DNA of 64,000 nt, taken from Methylomonas subterranea (lineage in GTDB: Bacteria; Pseudomonadota; Gammaproteobacteria; Methylococcales; Methylomonadaceae). The position numbers were made by a program, and so were the translations under genes. The notes under the pieces were generated by a model. That model made no database searches and was not told the DNA's origin. It saw only the letters and a list, made by a program, of their open reading frames with translations. The first letter of the stretch is position 1. Each line of letters starts with the position of its first letter. Below are positions 16,337 through 25,978 of the stretch, piece by piece. Location of the stretch: positions 1-64,000 of the forward strand of contig NZ_JANIBJ010000027.1 in NCBI RefSeq assembly GCF_024505185.1. The letters are read 5' to 3'.

Positions 16337-17459
16337 GACGACATTCTCGCTTGAGTCCAACATGGGCGATACCTTAGCCCGGACCGCCGTATCCGGCCAG
16401 CGGCAAATCGGCGCGAAACAGGACGAATCGGCCACCGGACCGATTCCGGTGGCAATTCTGGTGATTCCGGCGGCCGGCGCATCGGTCATTTTCGGCTTGT
16501 ACGACTTGCTGCTGTCCGTGGGCAGGGACTGGCCGTTAATTGTCGGCGGCCGGGCCGGGCCGCAAATAATACGCCCGCTGCTGGTGTCGGCGCGGGCCGG
16601 GCCGGTAACGGTCTGCAACGGTATCCCGATACCCGTCGACTTCACCCTGGCCGAATGCCCGCCGGCGGCGGTGATCTGCGTGCCCGAAGTCAACATTCCG
16701 CCCGCCGAGCCGATCAGCGGCCTGTTCGAACGGGAAATCGAATGGCTGCAACAACGTCATGCGGACGGCGCCATATTGGCCACCGCCTGTTCGGGAGCCA
16801 TGCTGTTGGCCGAGGCCGGTCTGCTGGACGGCCACGATGCCACCACCCATTGGGCGTACTGCCCGGCAATGCGGCAGCGTTTTCCCAAAGTCAAGGTGCA
16901 CAGTCAGCGCTCCCTGGTCTGTTCCGGAGACGGCCAGCGCCTGATCATGGCCGGCGGCGGCACCTCCTGGCTGGACCTGGCGCTGTTTCTGATCGCCCGG
17001 CTGGTTTCGGTGGAAGCGGCGATGCAGGTCGCCAGGCTGAATCTGATCGACTGGCACCGGATAGGCCAGCAACCTTACGCCCGTCTGGCCCAAACCCGCC
17101 AAGTAGAGGACGCCACCATCGCCCGCTGTCAGGCCTGGATCGCCGAGCATTACCGTATCGAGGCGCCGGTCGCGGCGATGGCTAGACTGAGCGGACTAGG
17201 CGAACGCAGCTTTAACCGCCGTTTCAAGGCCGCCACCGGCCTGTCGCCGCTTGACTACGTGCATACCCTGCGACTGGAGGAAGCCAAGCAGATGCTGGAA
17301 AGCGGCGACTTGGCCATCGAAAGCATAGCCCGCGATGTCGGTTACGAAGATGCCGGCTTTTTCAGTCGCCTGTTCCAGCGCAAGGTCAAATTGACGCCCG
17401 CCCAATACCGCAAGCGTTTTCGCGGTCTGCGGCTGTCTCTGACGCCCACTGCCCGATAA
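16335..17459 (+). CDS. GlxA-type transcriptional regulator (DJ-1/PfpI + AraC HTH)
   Basis: The 374-aa protein has an N-terminal DJ-1/PfpI-like amidotransferase domain (about 36-215) with the nucleophile-elbow cysteine in TACSGA (Cys152), and a C-terminal AraC double helix-turn-helix (about 265-365) with SIARDVGYEDAGFFSRLFQR. Such proteins activate nearby catabolic or detoxification genes. GGAG lies five bases before the ATG. About 35 N-terminal residues precede the usual domain start, so a downstream start is possible. It is divergent from the desaturase gene with overlapping start codons, leaving no room for a standard shared promoter between the two coding regions. Confidence 0.88.
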   Translation: MTTFSLESNMGDTLARTAVSGQRQIGAKQDESATGPIPVAILVIPAAGASVIFGLYDLLLSVGRDWPLIVGGRAGPQIIRPLLVSARAGPVTVCNGIPIPVDFTLAECPPAAVICVPEVNIPPAEPISGLFEREIEWLQQRHADGAILATACSGAMLLAEAGLLDGHDATTHWAYCPAMRQRFPKVKVHSQRSLVCSGDGQRLIMAGGGTSWLDLALFLIARLVSVEAAMQVARLNLIDWHRIGQQPYARLAQTRQVEDATIARCQAWIAEHYRIEAPVAAMARLSGLGERSFNRRFKAATGLSPLDYVHTLRLEEAKQMLESGDLAIESIARDVGYEDAGFFSRLFQRKVKLTPAQYRKRFRGLRLSLTPTAR

Positions 17460-17723
17460 GGCCCACGGCTGTTGCAACAATCGCTACAATTTTCCGCGTT
17501 TGCGAAATATTAGCGATACAACACCCGAACACACTGTACTCCGACTGCCGCCGCGCGATTTTCCGTGACGCGGTAGTTCGTTAACGAGACACAGTTAAAA
17601 TTCCGCCGCCGCCTGCACGGGATTTCAAGCGTTTGATCGGTACGGCGGGAGGGCTTTGCCGTGGTGGCGGGTACAAGCCGAAACACACTTTCGCGCCATT
17701 CGGTTTCCGACCCTGTTACCGGG
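17460..17723. other. Gap between convergent GlxA and kinase genes
   Basis: These 264 bases hold no convincing ORF, terminator or repeat that I can support. Confidence 0.4.
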
Positions 17724-20573
17724 TCAAGCGCTCGGCGTTCCCGCCTGCGCCGGATTATTCAGCACGGCGTTGACGACGCGTCGCACTTCGTCGGGCAGAA
17801 ACGGTTTTTCGATCACCGGCCGGCCGGTTTCGGCAACCAGTTCCCGCACCTGCGAACTGAGCGTGTCGCCGGTGACGAAAATCATGCGTTCGCTCAAGGC
17901 CGGCCAGCGGGCGCCGATCTCGGCATACAGCATGGGTCCGTCCATGCCCGGCATGCGCAAGTCCGACAGGATGGCGTCGTAAGCGCCGTGCTTGTCCAGC
18001 AATTGCAGGGCATCGCGGCCGCTTTTGGCCACGTCTATGCAGTCGCAGGTTTTGCCCAGAATATCCTTCAACATGGCGGCGACTTCCGCTTCGTCGTCGA
18101 CGATCAGCAGACAGGGCCGGCGGATGCGGGCAGGCGCCTGACTTTCCGGCGGTTTTTGCCGGTCGCCGCCTTCGGCGCGGGCGCATAGCGGCAACTCGAT
18201 GCGGAAAACCGCCCCGCCTTCGGGCGGACAATCCACGCTCAAGCTGCCGCCGTGGCTTTCCACGATGCCGAGACAAACCGACAGTCCGACGCCGGTACCG
18301 ACACCGGTGGGTTTGGTGGTGAAATAAGGATCGAACACCCGGGCCCGCAACTCTTCGGGAATGCCGGGACCGTTGTCCGCCACTTCTATCCAGACCTGCT
18401 TCAAGGCGTCGTGGTGACCGGTGGAAATCGAGATTTTGCGTGGCGGCGGCCGGTCCAGCAAGGCTTGTTGCGCGTTGATCAGCAGGTTGACCAGCACTTG
18501 ATGCAATTGGTCGGCGTCGGCAAAGATGGCCGGCAATGTGTCGTCCAGGCGGGTTTCGATCTCGATGCCGGCGGTGCGCAGGTTGTAGCCCAGCATGTCC
18601 AGGCAGGCTTCGACGACCGGGTTGACTTGTACCTGGGAGCGCCGCGGCTTGTGTTGGCGGGCCATGGCCAAAAAGGTCTTGACGATGCGGGCGCAACGTT
18701 CAGCTGCCGCACGAATTTTGCTTACAGACGAGAGAGTGTCCGGATCGGAGGTCTCCTCTTCCAGCATCACGGCCCGGCCGACCACGATGGATAAGGGGTT
18801 GTTGAGCTCGTGGGCCACGCCGGCCAACAGCGAGCCCATGGCGGCCATTTTTTCCCGCTGGTACAGCGTTTCGCGTTGGCGGGCGATTTCCCGGTCCGCC
18901 CGTAGCGCTTCCGTGACATCGCGGCCGTTGACCACAATGCCGTTCACCGCCGGATTGAGCAACTGATTGCTGCCGGTGGCTTCGAAGTTGCGCCATTCGC
19001 CATTGGCGTGGCGCAAGCGGTATTCCACGGGGGCGATGGGAGCGCCGGGCGCCCGTAGCGCGGCGCGAAAAACTTCGTTTACCTTGGCGGCGTCATCCGG
19101 ATGTACCAGATCGTCAATGCGCCGGCCGACAAAACTCTCCGGCGGCAAGCCGAGCAATGTTTCCACCGACGGACTGACATAAGCCACCCTGCCGTGCTGA
19201 TCGATGACGCTGATGATGTCGCCGCCGTGTTCTATCAGGGCGCGGAAGCGTTCCTTTTCCACCCGCAACGCCGCATCGCGCTCGTTGATCTGCCTCATCA
19301 TGTGGTTGAAAGCCTCGCCCAAGATATCGATTTCCGCCACCCGGGCTTTTTCGCCTATCGTTTCCCGCATGTCGCCGCTACGGATGGCCAGCAGCAGACG
19401 GCGCAGCGGATTGACGATATGGCGGCGCAAAATAGCCGCCATCACCATCAAAAGCAACAGGGAGGACCCCAAGCCGCTCCAGACTATCCATTGCGCGGCC
19501 CTGAGCGCCTGTCCGCGCACTTCGCTGCCGGGCAAGGTCGAGGCGAAATACCATTTCGGCGTCGGCAGAAAACTGACGGCATAATAAAAATCGCCGCTCT
19601 GCTCGTAGCCGGCCAGTTCGGCGGAGTCCTTACGGCGCTCGGTGATGGCCAATAACGGCAACAATTCCGGATCGCCGGTCTCGGCGATGGATATTCCGCC
19701 CGAATCGCCGGCTTCCCGCGACCAGGAACGGGCACCTATGATCAACATGCCGTCCGGACGGAAAACACTGTGGCTGACGCCGGCGATGTCGGTTTGACGC
19801 ACGCTGGCTTCCAGGTCGTCCAGGTCAATGGATAAACCGATAATGGCCACCCGTTCGTCGTTGACATACACCGGCGTGGCAATGCCGACTTCGAACTTGC
19901 GGTAGGCGGGTTCGAACATAGGTGCGCTCCAAACCGTCTTGCGTTGCGGATTGTGCGCTTCATCGGCCATGTAATAGACTTCGAATTCGTGGGCCGGATA
20001 GTCCGCCGGAGTGTTGACGGCCCAAAAAATGGGGTTGTTCGGATCGAGCTGGCGATCGTAACCCATGTTGGCGTCCAGCAGCTTGCCGGCAAACCACAAA
20101 TTCATGAAGCGGGTGGTGGCGATATGGGCGAACTGCTCGGAGAGATCGAAACTCAGCATCCAGGTGCGCTTGAATTCGGCATCCGGTATTACGTCTTTAT
20201 GAATCCAGCCGGTGGAATAACGCAGTACGTCGGAAAACTCCGGCCGATTGCGCATTGCGCCGTCCGCCTCGCGCCGCATCAATTGCCCGAATCTGCGTTC
20301 GTCCTCGGCATTCGGGGGCCGGAAACGGCGCACGAACTCCCGCCGGATTACCTCTTGGAATTGCTCCGCCAGCGTGAAATGCGCCTCGTGATAGCGGGTG
20401 CGCTGGGCCGCATATTCCTGCAGGTGTCTGAGCGTGGCCTGCTCTATTTCGCGAAACAGCAGAAAGTAACTGACCGCGCTGGACAAGGCAACGATACTGG
20501 CCACGCCGACGGCGATACGCAGCAGGGTGGCCTGGGTCAACGATGGCAGGGACTTGGTGTATTGCGCGGTCAT
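17724..20573 (-). CDS. Hybrid sensor histidine kinase with periplasmic sensor, PAS and receiver
   Basis: From the ATG at 20573 the protein is 949 aa. Order of domains: membrane helix 19-40; a 320-residue periplasmic sensor of Cache type (VYVNDERVAIIGLSIDLDDLE); membrane helix 361-383; HAMP 384-435; PAS 441-555; HisKA with phospho-acceptor His588 in AGVAHELNNP; HATPase; and a C-terminal receiver (LLIVDDEAEV, then SDLRMPGMDG with the phospho-Asp). The frame runs upstream to 20783, inside the porin gene, but the TGATG junction with the porin stop marks the true, translationally coupled start. It is the last gene of a regulator-porin-kinase operon and presumably phosphorylates that regulator, possibly tuned by its own receiver. 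Confidence 0.88.
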   Translation of the reverse strand: MTAQYTKSLPSLTQATLLRIAVGVASIVALSSAVSYFLLFREIEQATLRHLQEYAAQRTRYHEAHFTLAEQFQEVIRREFVRRFRPPNAEDERRFGQLMRREADGAMRNRPEFSDVLRYSTGWIHKDVIPDAEFKRTWMLSFDLSEQFAHIATTRFMNLWFAGKLLDANMGYDRQLDPNNPIFWAVNTPADYPAHEFEVYYMADEAHNPQRKTVWSAPMFEPAYRKFEVGIATPVYVNDERVAIIGLSIDLDDLEASVRQTDIAGVSHSVFRPDGMLIIGARSWSREAGDSGGISIAETGDPELLPLLAITERRKDSAELAGYEQSGDFYYAVSFLPTPKWYFASTLPGSEVRGQALRAAQWIVWSGLGSSLLLLMVMAAILRRHIVNPLRRLLLAIRSGDMRETIGEKARVAEIDILGEAFNHMMRQINERDAALRVEKERFRALIEHGGDIISVIDQHGRVAYVSPSVETLLGLPPESFVGRRIDDLVHPDDAAKVNEVFRAALRAPGAPIAPVEYRLRHANGEWRNFEATGSNQLLNPAVNGIVVNGRDVTEALRADREIARQRETLYQREKMAAMGSLLAGVAHELNNPLSIVVGRAVMLEEETSDPDTLSSVSKIRAAAERCARIVKTFLAMARQHKPRRSQVQVNPVVEACLDMLGYNLRTAGIEIETRLDDTLPAIFADADQLHQVLVNLLINAQQALLDRPPPRKISISTGHHDALKQVWIEVADNGPGIPEELRARVFDPYFTTKPTGVGTGVGLSVCLGIVESHGGSLSVDCPPEGGAVFRIELPLCARAEGGDRQKPPESQAPARIRRPCLLIVDDEAEVAAMLKDILGKTCDCIDVAKSGRDALQLLDKHGAYDAILSDLRMPGMDGPMLYAEIGARWPALSERMIFVTGDTLSSQVRELVAETGRPVIEKPFLPDEVRRVVNAVLNNPAQAGTPSA

Positions 20574-21604
20574 CAGTAATTTAAACTCAGCGAGCCAATA
20601 ATTTCGTTGTCCTGCGCCACGCCGAAGCGGTTGTAGCCGCCGATGATGCCGGCGACTCCCAGCGTGGCCGGCAGGGTCGGCAGCCGGTAATTCAAACCCA
20701 GGGTCAGATGGCTGAAGTTTTGGCCGCGCGGTGTCTTGCCGGCAAAACAGCCGGTGACGTTCATCGCCGCGCCGGGGCCGCAATCGATCTGTAAATAAGT
20801 GTCGCGGCTGCCGTAAAACTTGCCTTCCCTGCGGTAACTGCTCCAGGCCAGAATCAAGTCCAGGCTAAAGCCGTAAGGCAGATCGCGCCGGTAATTCAAG
20901 CTCCAGTAGGTATCGCCGGCATTGCCGAGCAATGAATCGCGGAAAAAGGTTTGCGCGGCCAGGGTCAGTGTTTTGTAACCCAACGTTAGTCTGCTTTCGG
21001 CGTTATCGGCATGCTTGCCGTTGACGTACAAATAGCCTGTCAGGCCGGCGCTGGCGGAAAATTCGCCGAAACGCCAGGTGTAACCGGCGTAAACGTCGTT
21101 TTCGATGGATTTTTTGTCGTCGAACACTGTCAGGCCGCGGTCCGAATAGCCCTGACCCAGGCGCAGATAGGAATAGTTGATCATCGAGGCCCAATAACCG
21201 GCATACCAGCCTTGCTCCGCCGCGTAATCGAAACCCCATTGCGCCGCCGGCTCGGCCGATTCAGGAGCGTCGGCATTTTTGTTGCCCAGTGGCGGACCGT
21301 TGAAATAGGTGGTGGTGATGCCACGCGCCACATAGCGCGATACCAGGCCGGCGTGAGCGCTGAACGGCGCATCCGCGCCCGAGGCAGGCTGCGCCAGGAA
21401 TAACAGCACCGTTGCCATGCCGAAATCGTAGGATCGGGGTTGATATTTGGCTGCGTGGTTACGCTGGTTTTTCTGCTGCACGGTAAAACGCTGATTCGCG
21501 CCTGAAAGTTGACAAGGCGGCAAGCCTACCCTTTTTATAACTCCGTTCGCAATCCAAATCAGCACGCGCGGAAACCATTTCGCGCCGATTTGAACTAGCG
21601 GCAT
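20573..21604 (-). CDS. TorF-family putative porin
   Basis: The mature part begins around AHAGLVSRYVARGI, the typical TorF opening, and continues with alternating beta-strand segments ending in a C-terminal aromatic (SLSLNY), as expected for an outer-membrane barrel of roughly 290 residues. A hydrophobic stretch before PASGA is the likely signal peptide, cleaved near base 21373. The start is uncertain: the first ATG in frame is 21604, but this gives a very long n-region; a GTG at 21481 or a TTG at 21619 are alternatives and none has a good ribosome site. The gene lies between an OmpR-type regulator and the hybrid kinase, a context that suggests the porin carries or senses the signal ligand. 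Confidence 0.75.
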   Translation of the reverse strand: MPLVQIGAKWFPRVLIWIANGVIKRVGLPPCQLSGANQRFTVQQKNQRNHAAKYQPRSYDFGMATVLLFLAQPASGADAPFSAHAGLVSRYVARGITTTYFNGPPLGNKNADAPESAEPAAQWGFDYAAEQGWYAGYWASMINYSYLRLGQGYSDRGLTVFDDKKSIENDVYAGYTWRFGEFSASAGLTGYLYVNGKHADNAESRLTLGYKTLTLAAQTFFRDSLLGNAGDTYWSLNYRRDLPYGFSLDLILAWSSYRREGKFYGSRDTYLQIDCGPGAAMNVTGCFAGKTPRGQNFSHLTLGLNYRLPTLPATLGVAGIIGGYNRFGVAQDNEIIGSLSLNY

Positions 21605-21635
21605 TACAAAAACCGGCAATAGTAACCGCGCCGCT

Positions 21636-22334
21636 TTATTCCCCTTGCGGAACGAATTTGTATCCGCTGCCCCGCACGGTGCGAATGAACACCGGCTTCT
21701 CGGGATTCGGCTCGATTTTTTTGCGGACGCGGGTAACGCGGATATCCACGCTGCGGTCGAAGGGATCCCATTCGCGTTGTTGGGTCAAGTCCAGAATGCG
21801 GTCGCGGGTCAGCACCCGGCCGGGGTTATCGACGAAAACCTTCAATAAGGCGTATTCGCCGCCGGTTAACGGAATTTCGTCGCCCTTGGCATCCAAAAGT
21901 TTTTGCCCCGCGGTGTCCAGCCGCAAACCGCCGATGGCGACATGGCCTTCGGCAACGGCAGCGGCCGGTGGTAGCATCCGTCGCAAGACGTTTTTGATCC
22001 GCGCCAGCAACTCGCGCGGATCGAAGGGTTTGGCGACATAATCGTCCGCTCCCACCTCCAGGCCGACGATGCGGTCAACCACGCTGTCCAACGCCGTCAG
22101 CATGATAATCGCAACGGAATGGTTTTCCCGCAGATGACGCGCCAGACTCAGGCCATCCTCGCCCGGAAGCGTGATGTCCAGCAGCGCCAAGTCGACCGAT
22201 TCCGTTTTCAGCAGTGTTCTGGCCGCTTCGGCCGATTCGGCAAGCAGCGGACGATAACCGCGTCGGCTTAAAAAGTCGCTCAACATGTCCCGGATTTCCG
22301 GTTCGTCTTCGACGATGAGAATAGTGTTTGCCAT
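21636..22334 (-). CDS. OmpR/PhoB-family response regulator
   Basis: The 232-aa protein has a receiver domain (ILIVEDEPEIRD; phospho-Asp53 in LLDITLPGEDG; switch residues LTA and KPFDPREL) and a winged-helix DNA-binding domain (LTGGEYALLKVF through DIRVTRVRKKIE to RTVRGSGYKF). It should dimerise on phosphorylation and bind direct repeats. It is the first gene of the operon with the TorF-like porin and hybrid kinase, with 16 to 31 bases to the next start depending on the porin start used. The receiver resembles TorR/OmpR regulators. Confidence 0.92.
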   Translation of the reverse strand: MANTILIVEDEPEIRDMLSDFLSRRGYRPLLAESAEAARTLLKTESVDLALLDITLPGEDGLSLARHLRENHSVAIIMLTALDSVVDRIVGLEVGADDYVAKPFDPRELLARIKNVLRRMLPPAAAVAEGHVAIGGLRLDTAGQKLLDAKGDEIPLTGGEYALLKVFVDNPGRVLTRDRILDLTQQREWDPFDRSVDIRVTRVRKKIEPNPEKPVFIRTVRGSGYKFVPQGE

Positions 22335-22475
22335 GATTGTGTGCTAATGCCGGGCCTGTCCGATTTCCGAGCCGCTCTACAACCGAAACCCGCCGCCCGG
22401 TTGTTTCATTCGGAAAACCGTGGCTAAGTTTAATGGAAACCGACGAGCGGAGGTAGCGGGATATTTTCCCTGCCT

Positions 22476-23483
22476 TCAGCCGGCCATGGCATGACCAAGC
22501 AAGCCGGTCGCCATGTCAATCACGGCCTCGGGCGCGATTTGGGCAATGGAAAAGTCGTCTTTGTTCAGTTTGAACGGGTTCACCAGGGAAGGCGATTTCA
22601 GCACGGTATTGATTTCGGTCTGATACACGCGGCTGACCGGCGTCGGACCGAACAGGGTTATGGAAGGTCGATTCAATCCCCAAGCCATGTGGGTGGGGCC
22701 GGTGTCGTTGCCGATCAGCAAATCGGCGCGGGCAATGGCGGCTTTCAAATCGTTCAAACTCAAGCGCGGCAATACCCTGGCGTCGCTACGCCCGGCCAGC
22801 CAGCGGGCGTTGCGCAGTTCGGCTTCGCCGCCCCAACAAAGCAGGTAATTGGCGGACAGGCCTTGCATCACTTGTAAAAAATTCTCGACCGGGTAATTGC
22901 GGCTGGGCCAAGTCGAGCCGGTCACCAACAGAATGTTGGGCCTGTCGCCGACGAAAAATTCCTCCAGCTTGGTTTCGGCGGGCGTGAAATACAGAAAAGG
23001 CTGTTTTTGCAGTATCTGCCGCCGCGTCACCGTGATCCCCAAGGGCTGAGTCAATACCCGGACATTTCTGTCTATGGTGTTGGCATCGTAGGGACAGGCC
23101 ACGCCCCGCGCATACAAGGCGGCCGCCCACTTCTCCCTGATGGAGTCGCGATCGAAACCCACGCAATTGGCCGACAACAGGCGCGCCACGATGGCTGACT
23201 TCAGCAAGCCCTGGGCGTCTATCACCACGTCGTAGCGCTGGCGCGCATAGTGCCTGATCGTGGATAACTCGCGGAAAAACCGGCTTTTATCGGATTTTAG
23301 CGCCTTTAAATTAACCGGCAGTATGCGGTCGATATGCGGGTTGCCCTCCAATACGCCGGCAAAGCCCTGCTCCACCAACCAGTCGATTTGCGCATTCGGC
23401 AAGGCGGCTTTGATGAACTGCAAAGCCACCATGGCATGCACGATGTCGCCCAGCGCGGACAGTTTGACGACGGCGATTTTCAT
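22476..23483 (-). CDS. waaC: LPS heptosyltransferase I
   Basis: The 335-aa GT9-family enzyme adds the first heptose to Kdo2-lipid A on the cytoplasmic face of the inner membrane. Evidence: N-terminal VKLSALGDIVHAM and C-terminal nucleotide-sugar site GNDTGPTHMAWGLNRP, plus LFGPTPVSRVY. Length is normal. It lies three bases downstream of waaF and is part of an ilvE-waaF-waaC transcript. Confidence 0.93.
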   Translation of the reverse strand: MKIAVVKLSALGDIVHAMVALQFIKAALPNAQIDWLVEQGFAGVLEGNPHIDRILPVNLKALKSDKSRFFRELSTIRHYARQRYDVVIDAQGLLKSAIVARLLSANCVGFDRDSIREKWAAALYARGVACPYDANTIDRNVRVLTQPLGITVTRRQILQKQPFLYFTPAETKLEEFFVGDRPNILLVTGSTWPSRNYPVENFLQVMQGLSANYLLCWGGEAELRNARWLAGRSDARVLPRLSLNDLKAAIARADLLIGNDTGPTHMAWGLNRPSITLFGPTPVSRVYQTEINTVLKSPSLVNPFKLNKDDFSIAQIAPEAVIDMATGLLGHAMAG

Positions 23484-23486
23484 GAT

Positions 23487-24494
23487 TCAGCCGTGTATGG
23501 CAGCCAGCACGCTTTCCGGGCTTATGCCGGTCAAACAGCGGGTGTGCCCCAAGGGACAATCGCGTTTGAAACACGGCGCGCAATCCAGATTCAAATTGAG
23601 GATTACGGCCTTATCATGCAACGGCGGCGTGAATCCCGGGTCGGATGAACCGTACAGTGCTATCAGCTGCTTATCCAGCGCCGCAGCCACGTGCATCAAG
23701 CCGGAATCGTTGCTGACCACCACCTCGGCCAGCGACAGCAAATCCACGGCTTCGGCCAGGTTGGTCATGCCTGCAAAATCCCGGCAAACCTGATTGGCCA
23801 GCCGATTGATGTGTTCGGTCACCGCCTTGTCTTTATCCGAGCCCATCAACCAGACCCGCCAGCCCCGCGCATGCATGCGGCGGGCAACTTCGGCAAAATG
23901 CTCGACCGGCCAGCGCTTGGCCGGGCCGTATTCGGCACCGGGGCACAAGGCCAGGATTTTGCTGTCGCTACCGACGGCGAACTTTTCGCAAACAGCCCGT
24001 TGTTGCGCGGAAGCTATCGACAAGCGCGGAAAGGCATATTCCGGGATGCCATCAGCGACGGCGGCTAGGGCCACGAAGCGTTGCACGGTCATGCGCAAGC
24101 GGGATTTATCCAACTTACGGGCATCGTTCAACAAACCCCAGCGTAGTTCGCCAATGTAACCGGTACGCTTGGGAATGCCGGCAAAAAACGGTATCAAGGC
24201 GGACTTCCAGGAGTTGGGCAACACTATCGCTTGATCGTAGCGCGCGGCTTGCAAGCCGCGGCCGATACGGATGCGCACGGCCACATCGAATTGGCCGTGC
24301 CCCAGCGGCATGGCCATGGCTTGCCGGACTTGCGGCATGCGTTGCAATAGCGGCAAGGACCAGCTGGGTGCCAATACGTCGATCAGGCAGCCGGGATTTT
24401 GTTGTTTGAGCGCGATGAACAGGCTTTGCGCCATCACCATGTCGCCGACCCAGGACGGGCCGACGACCAGGATTTTAAAACTCTGTTCCGACAC
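23487..24494 (-). CDS. waaF: LPS heptosyltransferase II
   Basis: This 335-aa GT9 enzyme adds the second inner-core heptose. It begins ILVVGPSWVGDMVMAQSL and has SNDSGLMHVAAALDKQLIALYGSSDPGFTPP, the ADP-heptose-binding region, and the CFKRDCPLGHTRCL segment typical of WaaF. It starts one base after the ilvE stop and runs into waaC, so all three genes are probably one transcript. Confidence 0.95.
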   Translation of the reverse strand: MSEQSFKILVVGPSWVGDMVMAQSLFIALKQQNPGCLIDVLAPSWSLPLLQRMPQVRQAMAMPLGHGQFDVAVRIRIGRGLQAARYDQAIVLPNSWKSALIPFFAGIPKRTGYIGELRWGLLNDARKLDKSRLRMTVQRFVALAAVADGIPEYAFPRLSIASAQQRAVCEKFAVGSDSKILALCPGAEYGPAKRWPVEHFAEVARRMHARGWRVWLMGSDKDKAVTEHINRLANQVCRDFAGMTNLAEAVDLLSLAEVVVSNDSGLMHVAAALDKQLIALYGSSDPGFTPPLHDKAVILNLNLDCAPCFKRDCPLGHTRCLTGISPESVLAAIHG

Positions 24495-25424
24495 TTAGGA
24501 TACGAGGCTCAGCCATTCCTTGTGCTCGGCTTTGCGGCCATGCACATAATCGAAATACAGGGCTTGCAGCTTTTCGGTAATCGGACCGCGGCTGCCGGAA
24601 CCGATGTCGCGGTTGTCGTATTGACGAATCGGCGTGACTTCGGCGGCGGAACCGGTGAAAAAGGCTTCGTCGGCAACATAAACTTCGTCGCGGGTAATGC
24701 GTTTTTCGATGACCTCAAAACCTTGTTCGCGGGCGATGGTGATCAGGGTGTCGCGGGTGATGCCTTCCAAGGCCGAGGTGGTTTCCGGGGTGTAAATTTT
24801 ACCGTTGCGGACGATGAACAGGTTCTCGCCGCTGCCTTCGGCGCAGAAACCTTCATGGTCCAGCAACAGGGCTTCGTCGTAACCGGTGGACAAGGCTTCC
24901 TGCAACGCCAAAATTGAATTGATGTAATTGCCGTTGGCTTTGGCCTTGCACATGGTGCTGTTAACGTGGTTACGGGTATAGGACGAGGTGCGGATACGGA
25001 TGCCCTTCTCCATGTTTTCCGCGCCCAGATAAGCGCCCCAGGTCCAGGCGGCCACCATCACGTGCACTTTCAGATTGTCGGCGCGCAAGCCCATGCCTTC
25101 CGAACCGAAGAACACCATGCTGCGGATGTATGCAGAGTCCAGATTGTTCTTGGCGACCGCGTCGCGATGAGCCTGGTTGATCTCGTCTTTACCATACGGC
25201 ATTTTCATGTTCATGATGTGCGCGGAACGGAACAGTCTATCGGTGTGCTCGGCCAGTTTGAAAATTGCGGTGCCATTGTCGGTTTTATAGGCGCGCAAGC
25301 CTTCGAAGACGCCGCAGCCATAATGCAGGGTATGGGTCAGCACATGGACTTTGGCGTCGCGCCACGCCACCCATTGTCCATCCAGCCATATCCAACCGTC
25401 TCTGTCATCCATCGTTTTCATCAT
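24495..25424 (-). CDS. ilvE: Branched-chain amino-acid aminotransferase
   Basis: The 309-aa class IV PLP aminotransferase interconverts Leu, Ile and Val with their keto acids. The PLP lysine is Lys162 in AKANGNYINS; other signatures are HYGCGVFEGLRAY, EGSGENLF, LEGITRDT and GSAAEVTPIRQ. The open frame reaches 25517, but the first 31 residues are unlike the family; the ATG at 25424 is preceded by AGG at five bases, and two further ATGs follow within four codons. It heads the transcript that includes waaF and waaC, an unusual pairing of amino-acid and LPS genes. Confidence 0.94.
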   Translation of the reverse strand: MMKTMDDRDGWIWLDGQWVAWRDAKVHVLTHTLHYGCGVFEGLRAYKTDNGTAIFKLAEHTDRLFRSAHIMNMKMPYGKDEINQAHRDAVAKNNLDSAYIRSMVFFGSEGMGLRADNLKVHVMVAAWTWGAYLGAENMEKGIRIRTSSYTRNHVNSTMCKAKANGNYINSILALQEALSTGYDEALLLDHEGFCAEGSGENLFIVRNGKIYTPETTSALEGITRDTLITIAREQGFEVIEKRITRDEVYVADEAFFTGSAAEVTPIRQYDNRDIGSGSRGPITEKLQALYFDYVHGRKAEHKEWLSLVS

Positions 25425-25786
25425 CTGAACCTGTCTATCTTGTCTAAGGGTGTAATTGGGAGTTTTCGGCAATCGCCACGGACGCGATTGTACTATAGCG
25501 CCGCATGGCGCCGCCAATCAGGATAAACGCAAAAGCCGAGCGCGCTGCCCATGCGGACCCTGTCGGTGCGCCAAACCGGCGCAATCCGGCTGGTCGGCGT
25601 GTTGGGAATGCGGGCCGAACCGGCAGCGAGCCGACGGCAAGTAAGCAAGATACGCGCACAGCAACCCGTGGATTGTTTCTTTTAACGACATTAACAATCA
25701 ATATTCAGCCATATTGTAAATAAGATTTAACAGCTTATAGTTGAAGCGCACTCACTAACCGACTGATATCCAGTCCAGGCGGCAAC
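25425..25786. other. Divergent intergenic region upstream of ilvE
   Basis: This 362-base gap separates leftward ilvE from a rightward small membrane protein. The part at 25670-25745 is clearly AT-rich and probably holds the rightward promoter. Short frames on both strands are Arg/Pro/Ala-rich without ribosome sites. I see no leader peptide or attenuator for ilvE. Confidence 0.4.
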
Positions 25787-25978
25787 ATGAAAAAATCAAA
25801 CGCGCTTTATGGCAAATTGTTTCTCGGCATCTTGGCCTTGAGCGGCCTGTTCAGCTTTCTCCCACCGGAATTCGTGGTTTCGACACTGCTGTTTATCGCC
25901 ATAACCTATGCCGGCATCTCGGTGATAAAGCTGGCCACTTCCCATGACCTGAAAACCAAAAAGGAGAACAAAACCTGA
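25787..25978 (+). CDS. Small hypothetical membrane protein
   Basis: The 63-aa product has a basic N terminus, two hydrophobic segments (about 10-25 and 30-47) divided by a Pro-Pro turn, and a strongly charged Lys-rich tail. The topology would be a hairpin with both ends in the cytoplasm. A purine-rich AGGCGG lies a few bases before the ATG, and an AT-rich stretch upstream may be its promoter. I do not recognise the family. Confidence 0.55.
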   Translation: MKKSNALYGKLFLGILALSGLFSFLPPEFVVSTLLFIAITYAGISVIKLATSHDLKTKKENKT

